Position numbers and translations under genes: made by a program. This document shows positions 1 to 9,701 of a stretch of 64,000 nucleotides of DNA, piece after piece (the first letter of the stretch is position 1; each line of letters opens with the position of its first letter). The notes under the pieces are model-generated. The model was not told the DNA's origin. It saw nothing but the letters and a program-made list of their open reading frames with translations, and ran no database searches. The stretch is from Variovorax fucosicus (GTDB lineage: Bacteria > Pseudomonadota > Gammaproteobacteria > Burkholderiales > Burkholderiaceae_C), in the NCBI RefSeq assembly GCF_030316825.1, contig NZ_JASZYU010000001.1, positions 1,116,001 through 1,180,000 of the forward strand, read 5' to 3'.

Positions 1-1805
1 GCGCGGTGGGCGTAGTCCTTGAACATGTCGAAGCTGGCACAGGCCGGCGACAACAGCACCGCATCGCCCGGATTGGCGCGCTGGGCCGCGGCCTGCACGG
101 CCTCTTCCATCGAGCCCGCATGCAGCAGCGAAACGCCGGTGCCCGCCAATGCCTCTTCGAGGATCGGCGCATCGCGGCCGATCAGCACCACGGCGCGCGC
201 GAACTGGCGCACCGGCGCCGCCAGCGGCGTGAAGTCCTGGCCCTTGCCTTCGCCGCCGAGGATCACGACGATGCGACGCTCGGCACCGAGCCCGCTGAGG
301 GCGGCGACGGTAGCGCCGACGTTGGTGCCCTTGCTGTCGTCGAAGTACTCGACCTCGTCGACGATCGCGACCGGCTCCACGCGGTGCGGCTCGCCCCGGT
401 ATTCACGCAGGCCGTAGAGCATCGGGCCAAGTGCGCAATCGGCCGCGCTGGCGAGTGCCAGCGCGGCCAGTGCGTTGAGCGCGTTGTGCTGGCCGCGGAT
501 GCGCAGTGCGTCCGCGGGCAACAGCCGCTGGAGATGGATCTCCACTTCTTCGACCGGGCCGCCGCGCTTGCGCTTGATGGTCTCGTCGGCTTCCAGTGCG
601 CGGACCAGCCAGGCCATGCCGTTGATGCGCTCGATGCCGAAATCGCCGGGCCGCAGGGGCATTCCGGCGCCAAAAGTGATGTGGGTGCGCTGTTGCGGGC
701 GCTGCAGCTTGACGCGCACCGGCGCCGGCAGCATCTGCATGACTGCCGCGTCGTCGCGATTGAGCACCATCGGGCCGCGCGTGCCGAAGATGCGCGCCTT
801 GGCCGCCGCATAGGCCGTCATGTCGCCATGCCAGTCGAGGTGGTCCTGCGTGAGGTTCAGCACTGCGGCTGCGGTCGGCTCGAAGTGCTGCACGCCATCC
901 AGCTGAAAGCTGGAAAGTTCGAGCACCCAGACCTGCGGCAGCGTGCCCGCGTCCATGTGCGCCGCCAGCGTATCGAGCAAGGTCGGGCCGATGTTGCCGG
1001 CCACCGCGACCGTCTTGCCGGCGCGCTCGACCAGTTGGCCCGTGAGCGCGGTGACGGTCGTCTTGCCGTTGGTGCCCGTGATGGCGAGCACGGCCGGGCG
1101 GTAGCCCTGCGCCGGCGCCGGCTCGGGTGCTGCGATCGGCAGCGGCTTCTCATCTCCGGGTGCAGCCGCGGCGGCCGGCGCGGCTGTCGAGAGCTCGGCG
1201 ATGCGGGCAACGAACTCGGCCGCATCGCGCGCGGCGGTATGCACCGATGCCTTGGCCGGAACCACGGGCACCGAGGCAACGACGACAGGCGGCGTCGGCT
1301 CGGAAACGGGTTCGGGTTCAGATTCAGGTTCGATGGCTTCGGCCATCGGCGACGGATCGACCGGCTCGGCCAGTTCGTCTTCAATTTCGGTTTCAGTTTC
1401 GGTTTCGGCTTCGACCGAATCACCCGACACCGCCGCCGGCTCCTCGAGCGGCAGATCAACGGCCCGCAGGTCGTGCAGGGCCTGCGCGAACAGATCCAGC
1501 TCGCCGCCGACCGGCAAGCCGATGGCGCGTGCCGCATCGACCACCGGCGCGATGGTGGCCGGCGCCAGGCCCGGTGACCGGTAGACCGCGCGGATCGCAG
1601 TGCCTTCGATCAGGCTGGCGGAGAACGGCCCGCCGATGAAAGTGGCCTGCGGCCATTCCGCCCGCAGCGTCTCCAGCAGTGCGGGCGCCTCGCGCGTGTC
1701 GGCAACCGTGACCTGCGCGCCATGGCGCGCGCACCAGCGTGCCATGGCCAGGCCGGACAGGCCCAGGCCAAGGATCAGGACGGGTTGGTCTTGCAGGTGT
1801 TTCAC
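1..1805 (-). CDS. murD: UDP-N-acetylmuramoyl-L-alanine:D-glutamate ligase MurD, 3' end outside window, with internal insertion
   Basis: Cytoplasmic Mur ligase that adds D-Glu to UDP-MurNAc-L-Ala. About 601 residues are in the window and the gene runs off the left edge close to its end (the conserved [10 protein letters not shown] motif is present). The start is a GTG at 1805: the overlapping ATG at 1807 is followed at once by TGA. The N-terminal dinucleotide-like fold begins [15 protein letters not shown]. The ATP-binding loop GTNGKTT lies near residue 246, whereas E. coli MurD has it near 115. The extra length is a Glu/Thr/Pro/Ala-rich segment, roughly residues 120-225, in frame and between the N-terminal and ATPase domains. 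It lies 49 bp downstream of mraY in the dcw operon. Confidence 0.96.
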   Translation of the reverse strand, partial: MKHLQDQPVLILGLGLSGLAMARWCARHGAQVTVADTREAPALLETLRAEWPQATFIGGPFSASLIEGTAIRAVYRSPGLAPATIAPVVDAARAIGLPVGGELDLFAQALHDLRAVDLPLEEPAAVSGDSVEAETETETEIEDELAEPVDPSPMAEAIEPESEPEPVSEPTPPVVVASVPVVPAKASVHTAARDAAEFVARIAELSTAAPAAAAAPGDEKPLPIAAPEPAPAQGYRPAVLAITGTNGKTTVTALTGQLVERAGKTVAVAGNIGPTLLDTLAAHMDAGTLPQVWVLELSSFQLDGVQHFEPTAAAVLNLTQDHLDWHGDMTAYAAAKARIFGTRGPMVLNRDDAAVMQMLPAPVRVKLQRPQQRTHITFGAGMPLRPGDFGIERINGMAWLVRALEADETIKRKRGGPVEEVEIHLQRLLPADALRIRGQHNALNALAALALASAADCALGPMLYGLREYRGEPHRVEPVAIVDEVEYFDDSKGTNVGATVAALSGLGAERRIVVILGGEGKGQDFTPLAAPVRQFARAVVLIGRDAPILEEALAGTGVSLLHAGSMEEAVQAAAQRANPGDAVLLSPACASFDMFKDYAHR

Positions 1806-1854
1806 ATCAGTGCCTGCAGCGATGCGTGAAGCGATGAGCGTGGGCGCATTTCAC

Positions 1855-3033
1855 TCACCTCAGCTTCAGCGTGGAAAGACCCACGAGGCACAGCAGCATC
1901 GTGATGATCCAGAACCGCACCACGACCTGGGTTTCACGCCAGCCGCTCTTTTCGAAATGATGGTGCAAGGGTGCCATCTTGAGCACGCGCCGACCTTCGC
2001 CGAAACGCTTCTTCGTGTACTTGAAGTACATGACCTGGGCCATCACCGACACGGCTTCCACCACGAAGATGCCGCCCATGATGAAGAACACGATCTCCTG
2101 GCGCACGATGACGGCGATGGTGCCGAGCGCGCCGCCGAGCGCGAGCGCACCCACGTCGCCCATGAAGACCTGGGCCGGATGCGTGTTGAACCACAGGAAG
2201 GCCAGGCCCGCGCCGGCCATTGCCGAGCAGAACACCAGCAACTCGCCGGAGCCCGGGATGTGCGGAAACAGCAGGTACTTCGAGTAGACCGCGCTGCCGG
2301 TCACATAGGCGAATACGCCAAGGGCCGAGCCGACCATCACCACCGGCATGATCGCGAGGCCGTCGAGCCCGTCGGTGAGGTTCACCGCGTTGCTGGCGCC
2401 GACGATCACGAGGTAGGTCAGGATCACGAAGCCGATGCCGCCGAGCGGGTAGCTGATCTCCTTGAAGAACGGCACCAGCAAATTGATCTTCGGCGGAAAG
2501 TCGAGGTCGAAGCCCGAGCGCACCCAGGTGTAGAACAGTTCCAGCACGCGCCAGTTCGAGCTTTCCGAAATGCTGAACAGCAAATAGAAACCGGCCACCA
2601 GGCCGACGATCGATTGCCACAGGTATTTCTCGCGAGAGCGCATGCCCTCGGGATCCTTGCGCACCACCTTGCGCCAGTCGTCGACCCAGCCAATCGCGCC
2701 GAAGCCGAGCGTGACCCACAGGACGATCCAGACGAAGCGGTTCGATACGTCGAACCACAACACCGTGGCAAGTGCGATCGAGAACAGCACCAGCACGCCG
2801 CCCATGGTCGGTGTGCCGCTCTTGCTCAGGTGCGTCTCCATGCCGTAGCCGCGCACCGGCTGGCCGATCTTGAGCGCGGCAAGGCGCCGGATCACATAGG
2901 GGCCGGCCGCCAGGCCCACCAGCAGCGCGGTCAGCGCCGCCATCAGCGCGCGGAACGTGAGGTACTGGAACACGCGCAGGAACCCGAACTCGGGCCCGAG
3001 CGTCTGCAACCATTGGGCCAGGCTCAGCAGCAT
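1855..3033 (-). CDS. mraY: Phospho-N-acetylmuramoyl-pentapeptide transferase MraY
   Basis: Polytopic inner-membrane enzyme that transfers phospho-MurNAc-pentapeptide to undecaprenyl phosphate to make lipid I. The 392 residues are the normal length. Family signatures are visible: SGTPTMGG near residue 72, GWVDDWRK with the catalytic aspartates, [10 protein letters not shown], and the cytoplasmic [12 protein letters not shown] loop near the C-terminus. Many hydrophobic helices alternate with short polar loops. It sits between murF and murD in the dcw cluster, so it is probably co-transcribed from the mraZ promoter. Confidence 0.98.
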   Translation of the reverse strand: MLLSLAQWLQTLGPEFGFLRVFQYLTFRALMAALTALLVGLAAGPYVIRRLAALKIGQPVRGYGMETHLSKSGTPTMGGVLVLFSIALATVLWFDVSNRFVWIVLWVTLGFGAIGWVDDWRKVVRKDPEGMRSREKYLWQSIVGLVAGFYLLFSISESSNWRVLELFYTWVRSGFDLDFPPKINLLVPFFKEISYPLGGIGFVILTYLVIVGASNAVNLTDGLDGLAIMPVVMVGSALGVFAYVTGSAVYSKYLLFPHIPGSGELLVFCSAMAGAGLAFLWFNTHPAQVFMGDVGALALGGALGTIAVIVRQEIVFFIMGGIFVVEAVSVMAQVMYFKYTKKRFGEGRRVLKMAPLHHHFEKSGWRETQVVVRFWIITMLLCLVGLSTLKLR

Positions 3034-3051
3034 GGTGCGAAAGCGCGCGGT

Positions 3052-4479
3052 TCACGATGCATGACCGGCCTCCTCTTTTTGTTGTTGTGACGATTGCACC
3101 GCGCGGCTGTCGATGGCCTGCACCACGCGCTCCATGCGCATGAAGCGGGAGCCCTTGACCAGCACGCTGGCGGCCCGGGACAACTGCGCGAGCACGGCCT
3201 CGTTGAGCAGGTCGATGGTCTCGAAATGGCGCGCTCGGCCCGGGTCTCCGAAGGCCGCGACGCTATGGGTCGTGGCCGTGCCGAGCGCATAAAAAGTGTC
3301 GATGCCGCGTTCGCGCGCCCAGGCGCCAACCTCGGCGTGGAAGCGTTCGCCGTCGTCGCCGACTTCGCCCATGTCGCCGAGCACCAGCAGGCGTGGGGCC
3401 GGCAGGCTGGCGAGCACGTCGATCGCGGCGCGCACCGAGTCGGGGTTCGCGTTGTAGGTGTCGTCGACCAGCGTGATCTCGCGGCCGTCGACCAGTTGCA
3501 AGGCGCTGGCGCGCGAGCGGCCCTTGACCGGCTCGAAGGCTTCGAGCCCGCGCGCGATGTCGTCGAGCGACACGCCGGTAGAAAGCGCGCAGGCGATGGC
3601 CGCCAGCGCGTTGACCACGTTGTGGCGGCCGGCAATGCGCAGCGTGCAACGCAATTCACCGAGCGGTGTGCGGGCCGCGAAGCGCCAGGCATGCTGCTGC
3701 CATTCGGCCGAGATCAGCGTGATGTCGGCATCAGGGTGCTCGCCGAAGCTGAGGCAGCGGCGCCGCGCGCCTTCGGTGGCCAGTTCGGTCCACAGCGGCG
3801 TGAATTCGTCGCCATGCGGAAACACCGCGGTGCCATCGGCCGGGAGCGCCGTGAAGACGGCTGCGTTCTCGCGCGCCACCGCTTCCACTGTCGCCATGAA
3901 TTCCTGGTGCTCGCGCTGCGCGTTGTTGACCAGCGCAACGGTCGGTCGCGCCATGGCAGCCAGCCGCGCGATCTCGCCCGGATGGTTCATGCCGAGCTCG
4001 ACCACCGCCCGCCGGTGGCGTTCGCGCAACCGCAGCAAGGTCAGCGGCACGCCGATTTCGTTGTTGAAGTTGCCGGCCGTCGCCAGCGATCTGTCGTCGC
4101 AGGCGACTCGCAGGATGGTGGCCAGCATCTGTGTGACGGTGGTCTTGCCGTTGCTGCCGGTGACCGCGATCAGGGGCAAGGTGAACTGGCTGCGCCAGCC
4201 GGTCGCGAGCGCGCCAAGCGCAGCCAGCGAATCCGGCACTTCCAGCCCGGCCAGACCGGCTGCCTCGAGTCCGCCGTGGGCGATGGCGGCCGCAGCTCCG
4301 CGCGCCTTCGCATCAGCCAGGAATTCATTGGCGTCGAAGCGCTCGCCCTTGAGCGCCACGAAGAGATCGCCGGCCGCCAGCGTGCGCGTGTCGGTGTGCA
4401 CGCGCTCGATTTTCGTGAGCGGATCGCCCACGAGCCGCGCACCGGGGATCCAGCCCAGGGCCTGTGCAAGCGTCATCAT
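3052..4479 (-). CDS. murF: UDP-N-acetylmuramoyl-tripeptide:D-alanyl-D-alanine ligase MurF
   Basis: Cytoplasmic ATP-dependent ligase that adds D-Ala-D-Ala to UDP-MurNAc-tripeptide. 475 residues, typical for MurF. The N-terminal domain carries HTDTRTLAAGDLFVALKGERFD, and the P-loop GSNGKTT is at residues 108-114. NNEIGVPLTLL and ELGMNHPGEI follow, and the C-terminal domain has the VDDTYNANPDS motif. The start at 4479 overlaps the murE stop in an ATGA arrangement, which indicates translational coupling; a second ATG follows directly at 4476. The reading frame stays open upstream through murE in another frame, but that part is a shadow. Confidence 0.97.
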   Translation of the reverse strand: MMTLAQALGWIPGARLVGDPLTKIERVHTDTRTLAAGDLFVALKGERFDANEFLADAKARGAAAAIAHGGLEAAGLAGLEVPDSLAALGALATGWRSQFTLPLIAVTGSNGKTTVTQMLATILRVACDDRSLATAGNFNNEIGVPLTLLRLRERHRRAVVELGMNHPGEIARLAAMARPTVALVNNAQREHQEFMATVEAVARENAAVFTALPADGTAVFPHGDEFTPLWTELATEGARRRCLSFGEHPDADITLISAEWQQHAWRFAARTPLGELRCTLRIAGRHNVVNALAAIACALSTGVSLDDIARGLEAFEPVKGRSRASALQLVDGREITLVDDTYNANPDSVRAAIDVLASLPAPRLLVLGDMGEVGDDGERFHAEVGAWARERGIDTFYALGTATTHSVAAFGDPGRARHFETIDLLNEAVLAQLSRAASVLVKGSRFMRMERVVQAIDSRAVQSSQQQKEEAGHAS

Positions 4480-5975
4480 GGTCGGGCCCTCCGCGCAAGT
4501 GCGTCGGCTGCGTGCGCGCGCTCCGAGAACGCGATCTTCTCGCCCGCGATTTCCTGCCACGCCTCGTGCCCGCGGCCGGCCAGCAGCACCACGTCCTGCG
4601 GTGCGGCCTGCGCGATCGTGTCGGCGATCGCTTTGGCACGGTCGGGCTCGACCTGGGCCGCTTCGGGCTGCGCCAGGCCCAGCAGGATCTGGCTGATGAT
4701 CGCCGCCGGCTTTTCGCTGCGCGGGTTGTCGCTGGTCACGACCACGCGGTCCGCCTGCTTCTCGACCACGGCGGCCATCAGGGGCCGCTTGATCGGGTCG
4801 CGGTCGCCGCCGCAGCCGAACAGGCACCACAGCGCACCGCCGCGCTGCGCTGCCAGTGGCCGCAGACCCGCAAGCGCCTTGTCGAGCGCGTCGGGCGTGT
4901 GGGCATAGTCGACCACGACGAGCGGTTGGCCCGGCGCCGTGACGCGCTCCATCCGGCCGGGCACGCTGCTGAGATCGCGGCAGGCCTGCACGGCGTCGGC
5001 CAGCGACAACCCGAGCGAGCGCAAGGTGCCGATGACGCCGAGCAGATTGGCCACGTTGTACTGGCCGATCAACCGGGTCGAGAGGCTTTCGCTGCCACCG
5101 CCCTGCTCGGCGACCGAGAAGCGCAGCCCTTCGGCGCCATAGCCGATGTCGTGCGCCGCCAGCCGTGCCGGCGCGCCGCCGGCCGACACCGTCCACACGT
5201 CGAGCGCGCCGCAATCGGCGTCGAGCAGGTTGGCGACCAGGCTGGCGCCGTGCACGTCGTCGATGTTGACGACGGCGGCGCGCAGGCCGGGCCAGCGGAA
5301 CAATTCGGCCTTGGCCTGCCAGTAGGCGTCCATGCTGCCGTGGTAGTCGAGGTGATCCTGCGTGAAGTTGGTGAACACCGCGACGCGGATCTCGCAGCCG
5401 TCGAGCCGCCGCTCGGCAATGCCGATCGACGAGGCTTCGATAGCGCAGGCACCGAAGCCGCGCGAGACGAAGCCGCGCAGTTCGCGCTGCAGCATCACCG
5501 GGTCGGGCGTGGTGAGGCCGGTGTAGGTGAGATCGGGCGGCACGCCGATGCCGAGCGTGCCGACCGCGGCGCAGGGGCCGTAGCCGCTGTGGCGCGACAG
5601 CGCTTCGGCCAGCCACCAGGCGGTCGAGGTCTTGCCGTTGGTGCCGGTCACGGCCAGCAGCGCGAGCTGTGTGGAAGGCTGGCCGTAGAACGCCGAGGCG
5701 ATCGGGCCGGTGGCCGACTTGAGCCCCGGATAGGTGGCGACCGCATCGCTGTCGAAGCCGAACGCTTCGACGCCGTCCTGCTCGACCAGGCAGGCCGCCG
5801 CACCCTGCGCCAGCGCCGCCGCCACGTGGGCGCGGCCATCGGTCGCGGCACCGGGCCAGGCAATGAAGCCGTCGCCCGTGCCGACACGGCGGCTGTCGGC
5901 CTGCAACTGGCCGGGCACGCACGAGCGCAGCCAGTGGGCGGCTTCGTTGGGTGTGGAGAGGCGGATGTCGTTCAT
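4476..5975 (-). CDS. murE: UDP-N-acetylmuramoyl-L-alanyl-D-glutamate:2,6-diaminopimelate ligase MurE
   Basis: Mur ligase that adds the third stem-peptide residue. 499 residues. P-loop GTNGKTS at 111-117; EASSIG and FTNFTQDHLDYHG follow in the central domain. The DNPR motif at about 416-419 (SDNPRSEKP) is the diagnostic loop of meso-diaminopimelate-adding enzymes, fitting a Gram-negative wall. The start codon at 5975 shares one base with the ftsI stop (TGATG), and the stop overlaps the murF start, so the three genes are tightly coupled. Confidence 0.97.
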   Translation of the reverse strand: MNDIRLSTPNEAAHWLRSCVPGQLQADSRRVGTGDGFIAWPGAATDGRAHVAAALAQGAAACLVEQDGVEAFGFDSDAVATYPGLKSATGPIASAFYGQPSTQLALLAVTGTNGKTSTAWWLAEALSRHSGYGPCAAVGTLGIGVPPDLTYTGLTTPDPVMLQRELRGFVSRGFGACAIEASSIGIAERRLDGCEIRVAVFTNFTQDHLDYHGSMDAYWQAKAELFRWPGLRAAVVNIDDVHGASLVANLLDADCGALDVWTVSAGGAPARLAAHDIGYGAEGLRFSVAEQGGGSESLSTRLIGQYNVANLLGVIGTLRSLGLSLADAVQACRDLSSVPGRMERVTAPGQPLVVVDYAHTPDALDKALAGLRPLAAQRGGALWCLFGCGGDRDPIKRPLMAAVVEKQADRVVVTSDNPRSEKPAAIISQILLGLAQPEAAQVEPDRAKAIADTIAQAAPQDVVLLAGRGHEAWQEIAGEKIAFSERAHAADALARRARP

Positions 5976-7723
5976 CAGAAGCTCTCGTCTACGCCCTTGG
6001 TCACGACCAGCGGCTTGACCGCCAGATCGGGCGCCACGTTCATCATGCGCAGCGTCTGCTGCACCACTTCGCTGAACACCGGCGCGGCCACCGTGCCGCC
6101 GAAATACTGGCCGGCGCTGGGCTCGTCGATCATCACCGCGACGATGATGCGCGGCTTCTCGATCGGCGCCATGCCGGTGAACCACGAGCGGTACTTGTTG
6201 CTCGCATAGCCCTTGCCGACCTGCTTGTGCGCCGTGCCGGACTTGCCGCCGACCGAGTAGCCGACGGTCTGGGCCAGCTGGCCGGTGCCGCCCGGGCCGG
6301 CGGCCATCTGCAGCATCTTGCGCACCGCATGCGCGTTCTCTTCCGAGAACACCCGCACGCCGACCGCGGGCTCGGCGCTCTTGAGCATGGTGGCCGGGAT
6401 GATGCGGCCATCGTGCGCGAACGAGGTGTACGAATGCGCCATCTGGAACAGCGAGGCCGACAGGCCGTAGCCGTAGGCCATGGTCGCCTGCTCGACCGGC
6501 TTCCAGGTCTTCCAGGGCCGCAGCCGGCCGGTGACGGCACCGGGGAACGTGAGCTGCGGCTTCTGGCCATAGCCGAGCGCGGTGTAGGTGTCCCACATCT
6601 CGTGCGGGCTCATCTTCTGCGCGATCTTGAGCGCGCCGACGTTGCTCGACTTCTGGATCACGCCTTCGACCGTGAGCGTGCCGTAGTTGTGCGTGTCGCT
6701 GATCGTGAAACCGCCGATCGAAAACCGGCCGGGGCTGGTTTCGATGATCGTCTGCGGCTTGACGCGGCCCGCCTCCAGCGCCATCGCCACCGTGATCGGC
6801 TTCATGGTCGAGCCGGGCTCGAAGGTGTCGGTCAACGCGCGGTTGCGCAACTGCTCGCCGGTCAGGTTCTGCCGCTTGTCGGGCACGTAGCTCGGGTAGT
6901 TGGCCAGCGCCAGCACCTCGCCGGTGATGGCGTCGAGCACCACCACGCTGCCGGCCTTGGCCTTGTGGGCGGTGACGGCGTCGCGCAGCTTCTGGTAGGC
7001 GAAGAACTGCACCTTGCTGTCGAGGCTGAGCTGGATGTCCTTGCCGTCGAGCGGCGGGATCTGGTCGCCCACCCCCTCGACCGCACGGCCGAGCCGATCC
7101 TTGATGACGCGGCGCGAGCCGGCCTTGCCGGCCAGATCCTTGTCGAACGCCAGCTCGATGCCTTCCTGGCCGTGGTCTTCGACATTTGTGAAGCCGACCA
7201 CGTGCGCGGCCGCCTCGCCCTCCGGGTACTGGCGCTTGTATTCCTTGCGCTGATACAGGCCCTTGATGTCGAGCGCGGCAATCTGCTTGGCAATCGGCTC
7301 GTCGACCTGGCGCTGGATCCAGACGAAGGTCTTGTCTTCGTCGGCCAGCTTCTTGTCGAAGTCCTTCTGCGCCATGCCGAGCAGCTTGGCCACCTGCTTG
7401 AGCTTGGCCTTGACGGCCGGGTCGTCGCGCTCGATGTCTTCCGGGATGGCCCAGATGCTCGGCGCGACCACGCTGGAGGCCAGGATCAGCCCGTTGCGGT
7501 CGAAGATGCGACCGCGGTTGGCCGGCAACTCGAGGGTGCGCGCGAAGCGCACCTCGCCCTGGCGCTGGAAGAAGTCGTTGCCGATCACCTGCACGTACGC
7601 GGCGCGGCCGGCAAGCACCACGAAGCCGCACGCGATGGCGGCCACGATGAACTTGCTGCGCCAGACCGGGGTCTTGCTCGCGAGCAACGGGCTGGTGGTG
7701 TACTGGACGCTGCGGCGGCTCAT
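5975..7723 (-). CDS. ftsI: Septal peptidoglycan transpeptidase FtsI (PBP3)
   Basis: Class B penicillin-binding protein of the divisome. 582 residues. One N-terminal membrane helix at about residues 24-44 (FIVAAIACGFVVLAG) is followed by the PBP dimerisation region with RGRIFDRNG. The transpeptidase domain has the acyl-enzyme Ser305 in STMK, SSN at 359-361 and KSGT at about 494-497, so all three active-site motifs are intact. Its start overlaps the ftsL stop by ATGA, the usual ftsL-ftsI coupling. Confidence 0.97.
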   Translation of the reverse strand: MSRRSVQYTTSPLLASKTPVWRSKFIVAAIACGFVVLAGRAAYVQVIGNDFFQRQGEVRFARTLELPANRGRIFDRNGLILASSVVAPSIWAIPEDIERDDPAVKAKLKQVAKLLGMAQKDFDKKLADEDKTFVWIQRQVDEPIAKQIAALDIKGLYQRKEYKRQYPEGEAAAHVVGFTNVEDHGQEGIELAFDKDLAGKAGSRRVIKDRLGRAVEGVGDQIPPLDGKDIQLSLDSKVQFFAYQKLRDAVTAHKAKAGSVVVLDAITGEVLALANYPSYVPDKRQNLTGEQLRNRALTDTFEPGSTMKPITVAMALEAGRVKPQTIIETSPGRFSIGGFTISDTHNYGTLTVEGVIQKSSNVGALKIAQKMSPHEMWDTYTALGYGQKPQLTFPGAVTGRLRPWKTWKPVEQATMAYGYGLSASLFQMAHSYTSFAHDGRIIPATMLKSAEPAVGVRVFSEENAHAVRKMLQMAAGPGGTGQLAQTVGYSVGGKSGTAHKQVGKGYASNKYRSWFTGMAPIEKPRIIVAVMIDEPSAGQYFGGTVAAPVFSEVVQQTLRMMNVAPDLAVKPLVVTKGVDESF

Positions 7724-8073
7724 CCGTGGCTCCTTCGCACCGCTGCGGGTCGCGCGGCCGGGGGCACCGAAGCCGGCGCAGCGGGTGCCACGACCGCCGG
7801 GATCACGCTGCCGTCCTGCCGCACGTAGAGCGTGATCGCCGGCGTGGTGGTGCGCATCTTGAGCTGCTCCTTGGCCAGCTTCTCGACGCGCAGCGGCGTG
7901 GCCTGGGCACGCTTGTCGACCTGCAGCCGCTCGTACTCCACCTCGAGCCGCCGTGCTTCGCTGTTGACCCGCTCGAGCTCGGTGAAGAGCTGGCGCGAGC
8001 GGTATTGCGTGTGCACGAGCAGGAGCGCCGTACCCAGTACGGCGATCAGCAGGAGGAGGTTGAGCCGGGCCAT
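7720..8073 (-). CDS. ftsL: Cell division protein FtsL
   Basis: Small bitopic divisome protein that partners FtsB and FtsQ. With the start MARLNLLLL at 8073 it has 117 residues: a short cytoplasmic tail, one membrane helix (about 3-20) and a periplasmic segment rich in Glu, Arg and Leu that looks like a coiled coil (about 30-75). The C-terminus is an unusual Ala/Pro/Val-rich tail. The frame is open for 15 more codons upstream but that would overlap rsmH, so the inner ATG, 4 bp after the rsmH stop, is preferred. The assignment rests mainly on position between rsmH and ftsI plus topology. Confidence 0.9.
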   Translation of the reverse strand: MARLNLLLLIAVLGTALLLVHTQYRSRQLFTELERVNSEARRLEVEYERLQVDKRAQATPLRVEKLAKEQLKMRTTTPAITLYVRQDGSVIPAVVAPAAPASVPPAARPAAVRRSHG

Positions 8074-8077
8074 CGGA

Positions 8078-9001
8078 CTAGCGGGTCTCGGTGCGTTCGG
8101 CCACGCGCAGGATGGCACTGCGGGCGCGCGGATTGGCCGCCACTTCGGCGGCCGACGGACGCACGCGGGCCAGCGCCCGCAGCCTCATCGGCACCGGTGC
8201 GGCAAACGGCGCGCGGCGGTCATACACCTCGCGCGAATGCTTCGCGATGAACTGCTTGACGATGCGGTCCTCCAGCGAATGGAAGCTGATCACCGCGAGC
8301 CGGCCTTGGGGTTGCAGCACGTCGATGCTCGCTTCTAGCGCCTGTTGCAACTCTTCAAGCTCGGCGTTGATGAAAATCCGAAGAGCCTGAAATGTGCGCG
8401 TTGCAGGGTTCTGGCCCTGCTCGCGGGTTTTGACCGTGCCAGCCACGAGCTCGGCCAGTTCGGCGGTGGTTGAAACTGGGCCCCGTTCTTGTCGGCGAGC
8501 AACAATCGCCTTTGCAATCTGAACAGCAAACCGTTCTTCGCCATAGTCACGTATCACCTCGGCAATCTGCTGTTGTTCGGCCGTTGCCAGCCACTCGGCC
8601 ACACTTTCTCCGCGCGTGGTGTCCATGCGCATGTCGAGCGGGCCGTCGAAACGAAAACTGAAACCGCGCGCCGGGTTGTCGATCTGCGGCGAGCTGATGC
8701 CCAGATCCAGCAGCAGCCCGGCCACGCTGGCCGCCGGCAATTCGCCCAGATCCCGGAAACCCTGGTGCCGGATGGAAAAACGCGCATCCTCGATGCGCGT
8801 TGCTTCGGCCACCGCTTCCGCGTCCTTGTCGAACGCAATCAGCCGGCCCTCCGGGCCCAGCCTCTCCAGAATCAGGCGCGAATGCCCGCCCCGCCCGAAA
8901 GTCGCATCCACGTAGGTGCCCGCTGCAGCTGCCTCGGCAGCCAACAGTGCGTCGACCGCTTCGTGCAACAAGACGGTGGTGTGAGTCCATGCGGTGTCCA
9001 C
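8078..9001 (-). CDS. rsmH: 16S rRNA (cytosine(1402)-N(4))-methyltransferase RsmH
   Basis: SAM-dependent enzyme that methylates N4 of C1402 in the ribosomal P site. The GTG start at 9001 gives 307 residues, close to the family norm, and places an AAGG Shine-Dalgarno-like stretch just upstream. Longer frames upstream would run across mraZ. The N-terminus contains [11 protein letters not shown], then the SAM-binding [12 protein letters not shown] motif, [13 protein letters not shown], and near the C-terminus the conserved [15 protein letters not shown]. Second gene of the dcw operon, 8 bp after mraZ. Confidence 0.96.
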   Translation of the reverse strand: MDTAWTHTTVLLHEAVDALLAAEAAAAGTYVDATFGRGGHSRLILERLGPEGRLIAFDKDAEAVAEATRIEDARFSIRHQGFRDLGELPAASVAGLLLDLGISSPQIDNPARGFSFRFDGPLDMRMDTTRGESVAEWLATAEQQQIAEVIRDYGEERFAVQIAKAIVARRQERGPVSTTAELAELVAGTVKTREQGQNPATRTFQALRIFINAELEELQQALEASIDVLQPQGRLAVISFHSLEDRIVKQFIAKHSREVYDRRAPFAAPVPMRLRALARVRPSAAEVAANPRARSAILRVAERTETR

Positions 9002-9009
9002 GTACGCCT

Positions 9010-9441
9010 TCAGAACGCCAGATCCTGGAACGCACCCTCGGCGAGGCCGGCGGCCAGCGCCTCGGCCTCCTTGGCGTCGTGCGTGGCCTTGTCCCAGAGC
9101 TCGAAGTGGCTGCCCATGCCAAGCAGCAGCGTATCGCGCGTGATGCCGGTCGCCGCACGCAGCTCGGGCGAGACCAGGATGCGGCCGGTGCCATCCATCT
9201 CGACGTCCATCGCGTTGCCGAGAAACAGGCGCTTGAGCCATTGATCCTTCAGCGGCATCGCGGCAATGCGTTCGCGGAACTGCTCCCACGCCGGACGCGG
9301 AAAGATCATCAGGCAGCCGTGCGGGTGGCGCGTGATCGTGAGCTGACCGCCGGCGGTCGCGCTCAGGACGTCACGATGCCGGGTCGGCACCGATAGCCGC
9401 CCCTTGGCATCCAGACTCAGCGATGAAGCGCCTTGAAACAC
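9010..9441 (-). CDS. mraZ: Transcriptional regulator MraZ
   Basis: DNA-binding AbrB/SpoVT-fold protein that binds the promoter of its own dcw operon. The GTG start at 9441 (reading [18 protein letters not shown]) gives 143 residues, the family length; an extended frame to 9489 is not needed. Both signature DxxxR motifs are visible: DAKGR in the first half and DGTGR in the second. First gene of the cluster, with a matching repeat array 54-88 nt upstream of the start. Confidence 0.96.
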   Translation of the reverse strand: MFQGASSLSLDAKGRLSVPTRHRDVLSATAGGQLTITRHPHGCLMIFPRPAWEQFRERIAAMPLKDQWLKRLFLGNAMDVEMDGTGRILVSPELRAATGITRDTLLLGMGSHFELWDKATHDAKEAEALAAGLAEGAFQDLAF

Positions 9442-9494
9442 GAAAAACAACCCCGGTTGTGAGAAGCTTCGGCCGCCTGAAAGAGGCATTTACC

Positions 9495-9529
9495 GACACT
9501 TTTTCCCACTTAACTGCACTTTTTTCCAC
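9495..9529 (-). promoter_or_regulatory. Probable MraZ-binding repeat array upstream of the dcw operon
   Basis: On the minus strand four GTGNN units occur at exactly 10-bp intervals: GTGGA (9529-9525), GTGCA (9519-9515), GTGGG (9509-9505) and GTGTC (9499-9495). Most are preceded by A-rich spacers, giving AAAGTG-like units. Seen another way, two 14-bp repeats differing at one base lie 20 bp apart. MraZ is known to bind short repeats of this kind with 5-nt spacers. A weak candidate -10 (TACAGT) lies just upstream of the array, but I could not fix the promoter with confidence. Confidence 0.75.
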
Positions 9530-9701
9530 TGTAGCAGGAAACAACTACAGCGCAACAAGGGGTCGCGGCTATTTTTTGTAATGGAATCAACGACTTAGCG
9601 GTGTTTTCGGATGCTTGAAAACACTGAATTTCGTTGCAAATGAAGCACTTAGCACACGCAATGAATGTGTTGCGTGAAGCGGCCGCGGGGACCGCTGTCG
9701 C

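Noticed and set aside
3094..4908. Plus-strand frame of 604 codons opposite murF and murE
   Set aside because: High GC keeps antisense frames open. The minus strand here carries murF and murE with complete catalytic motifs, and the plus frame has no recognisable domain.
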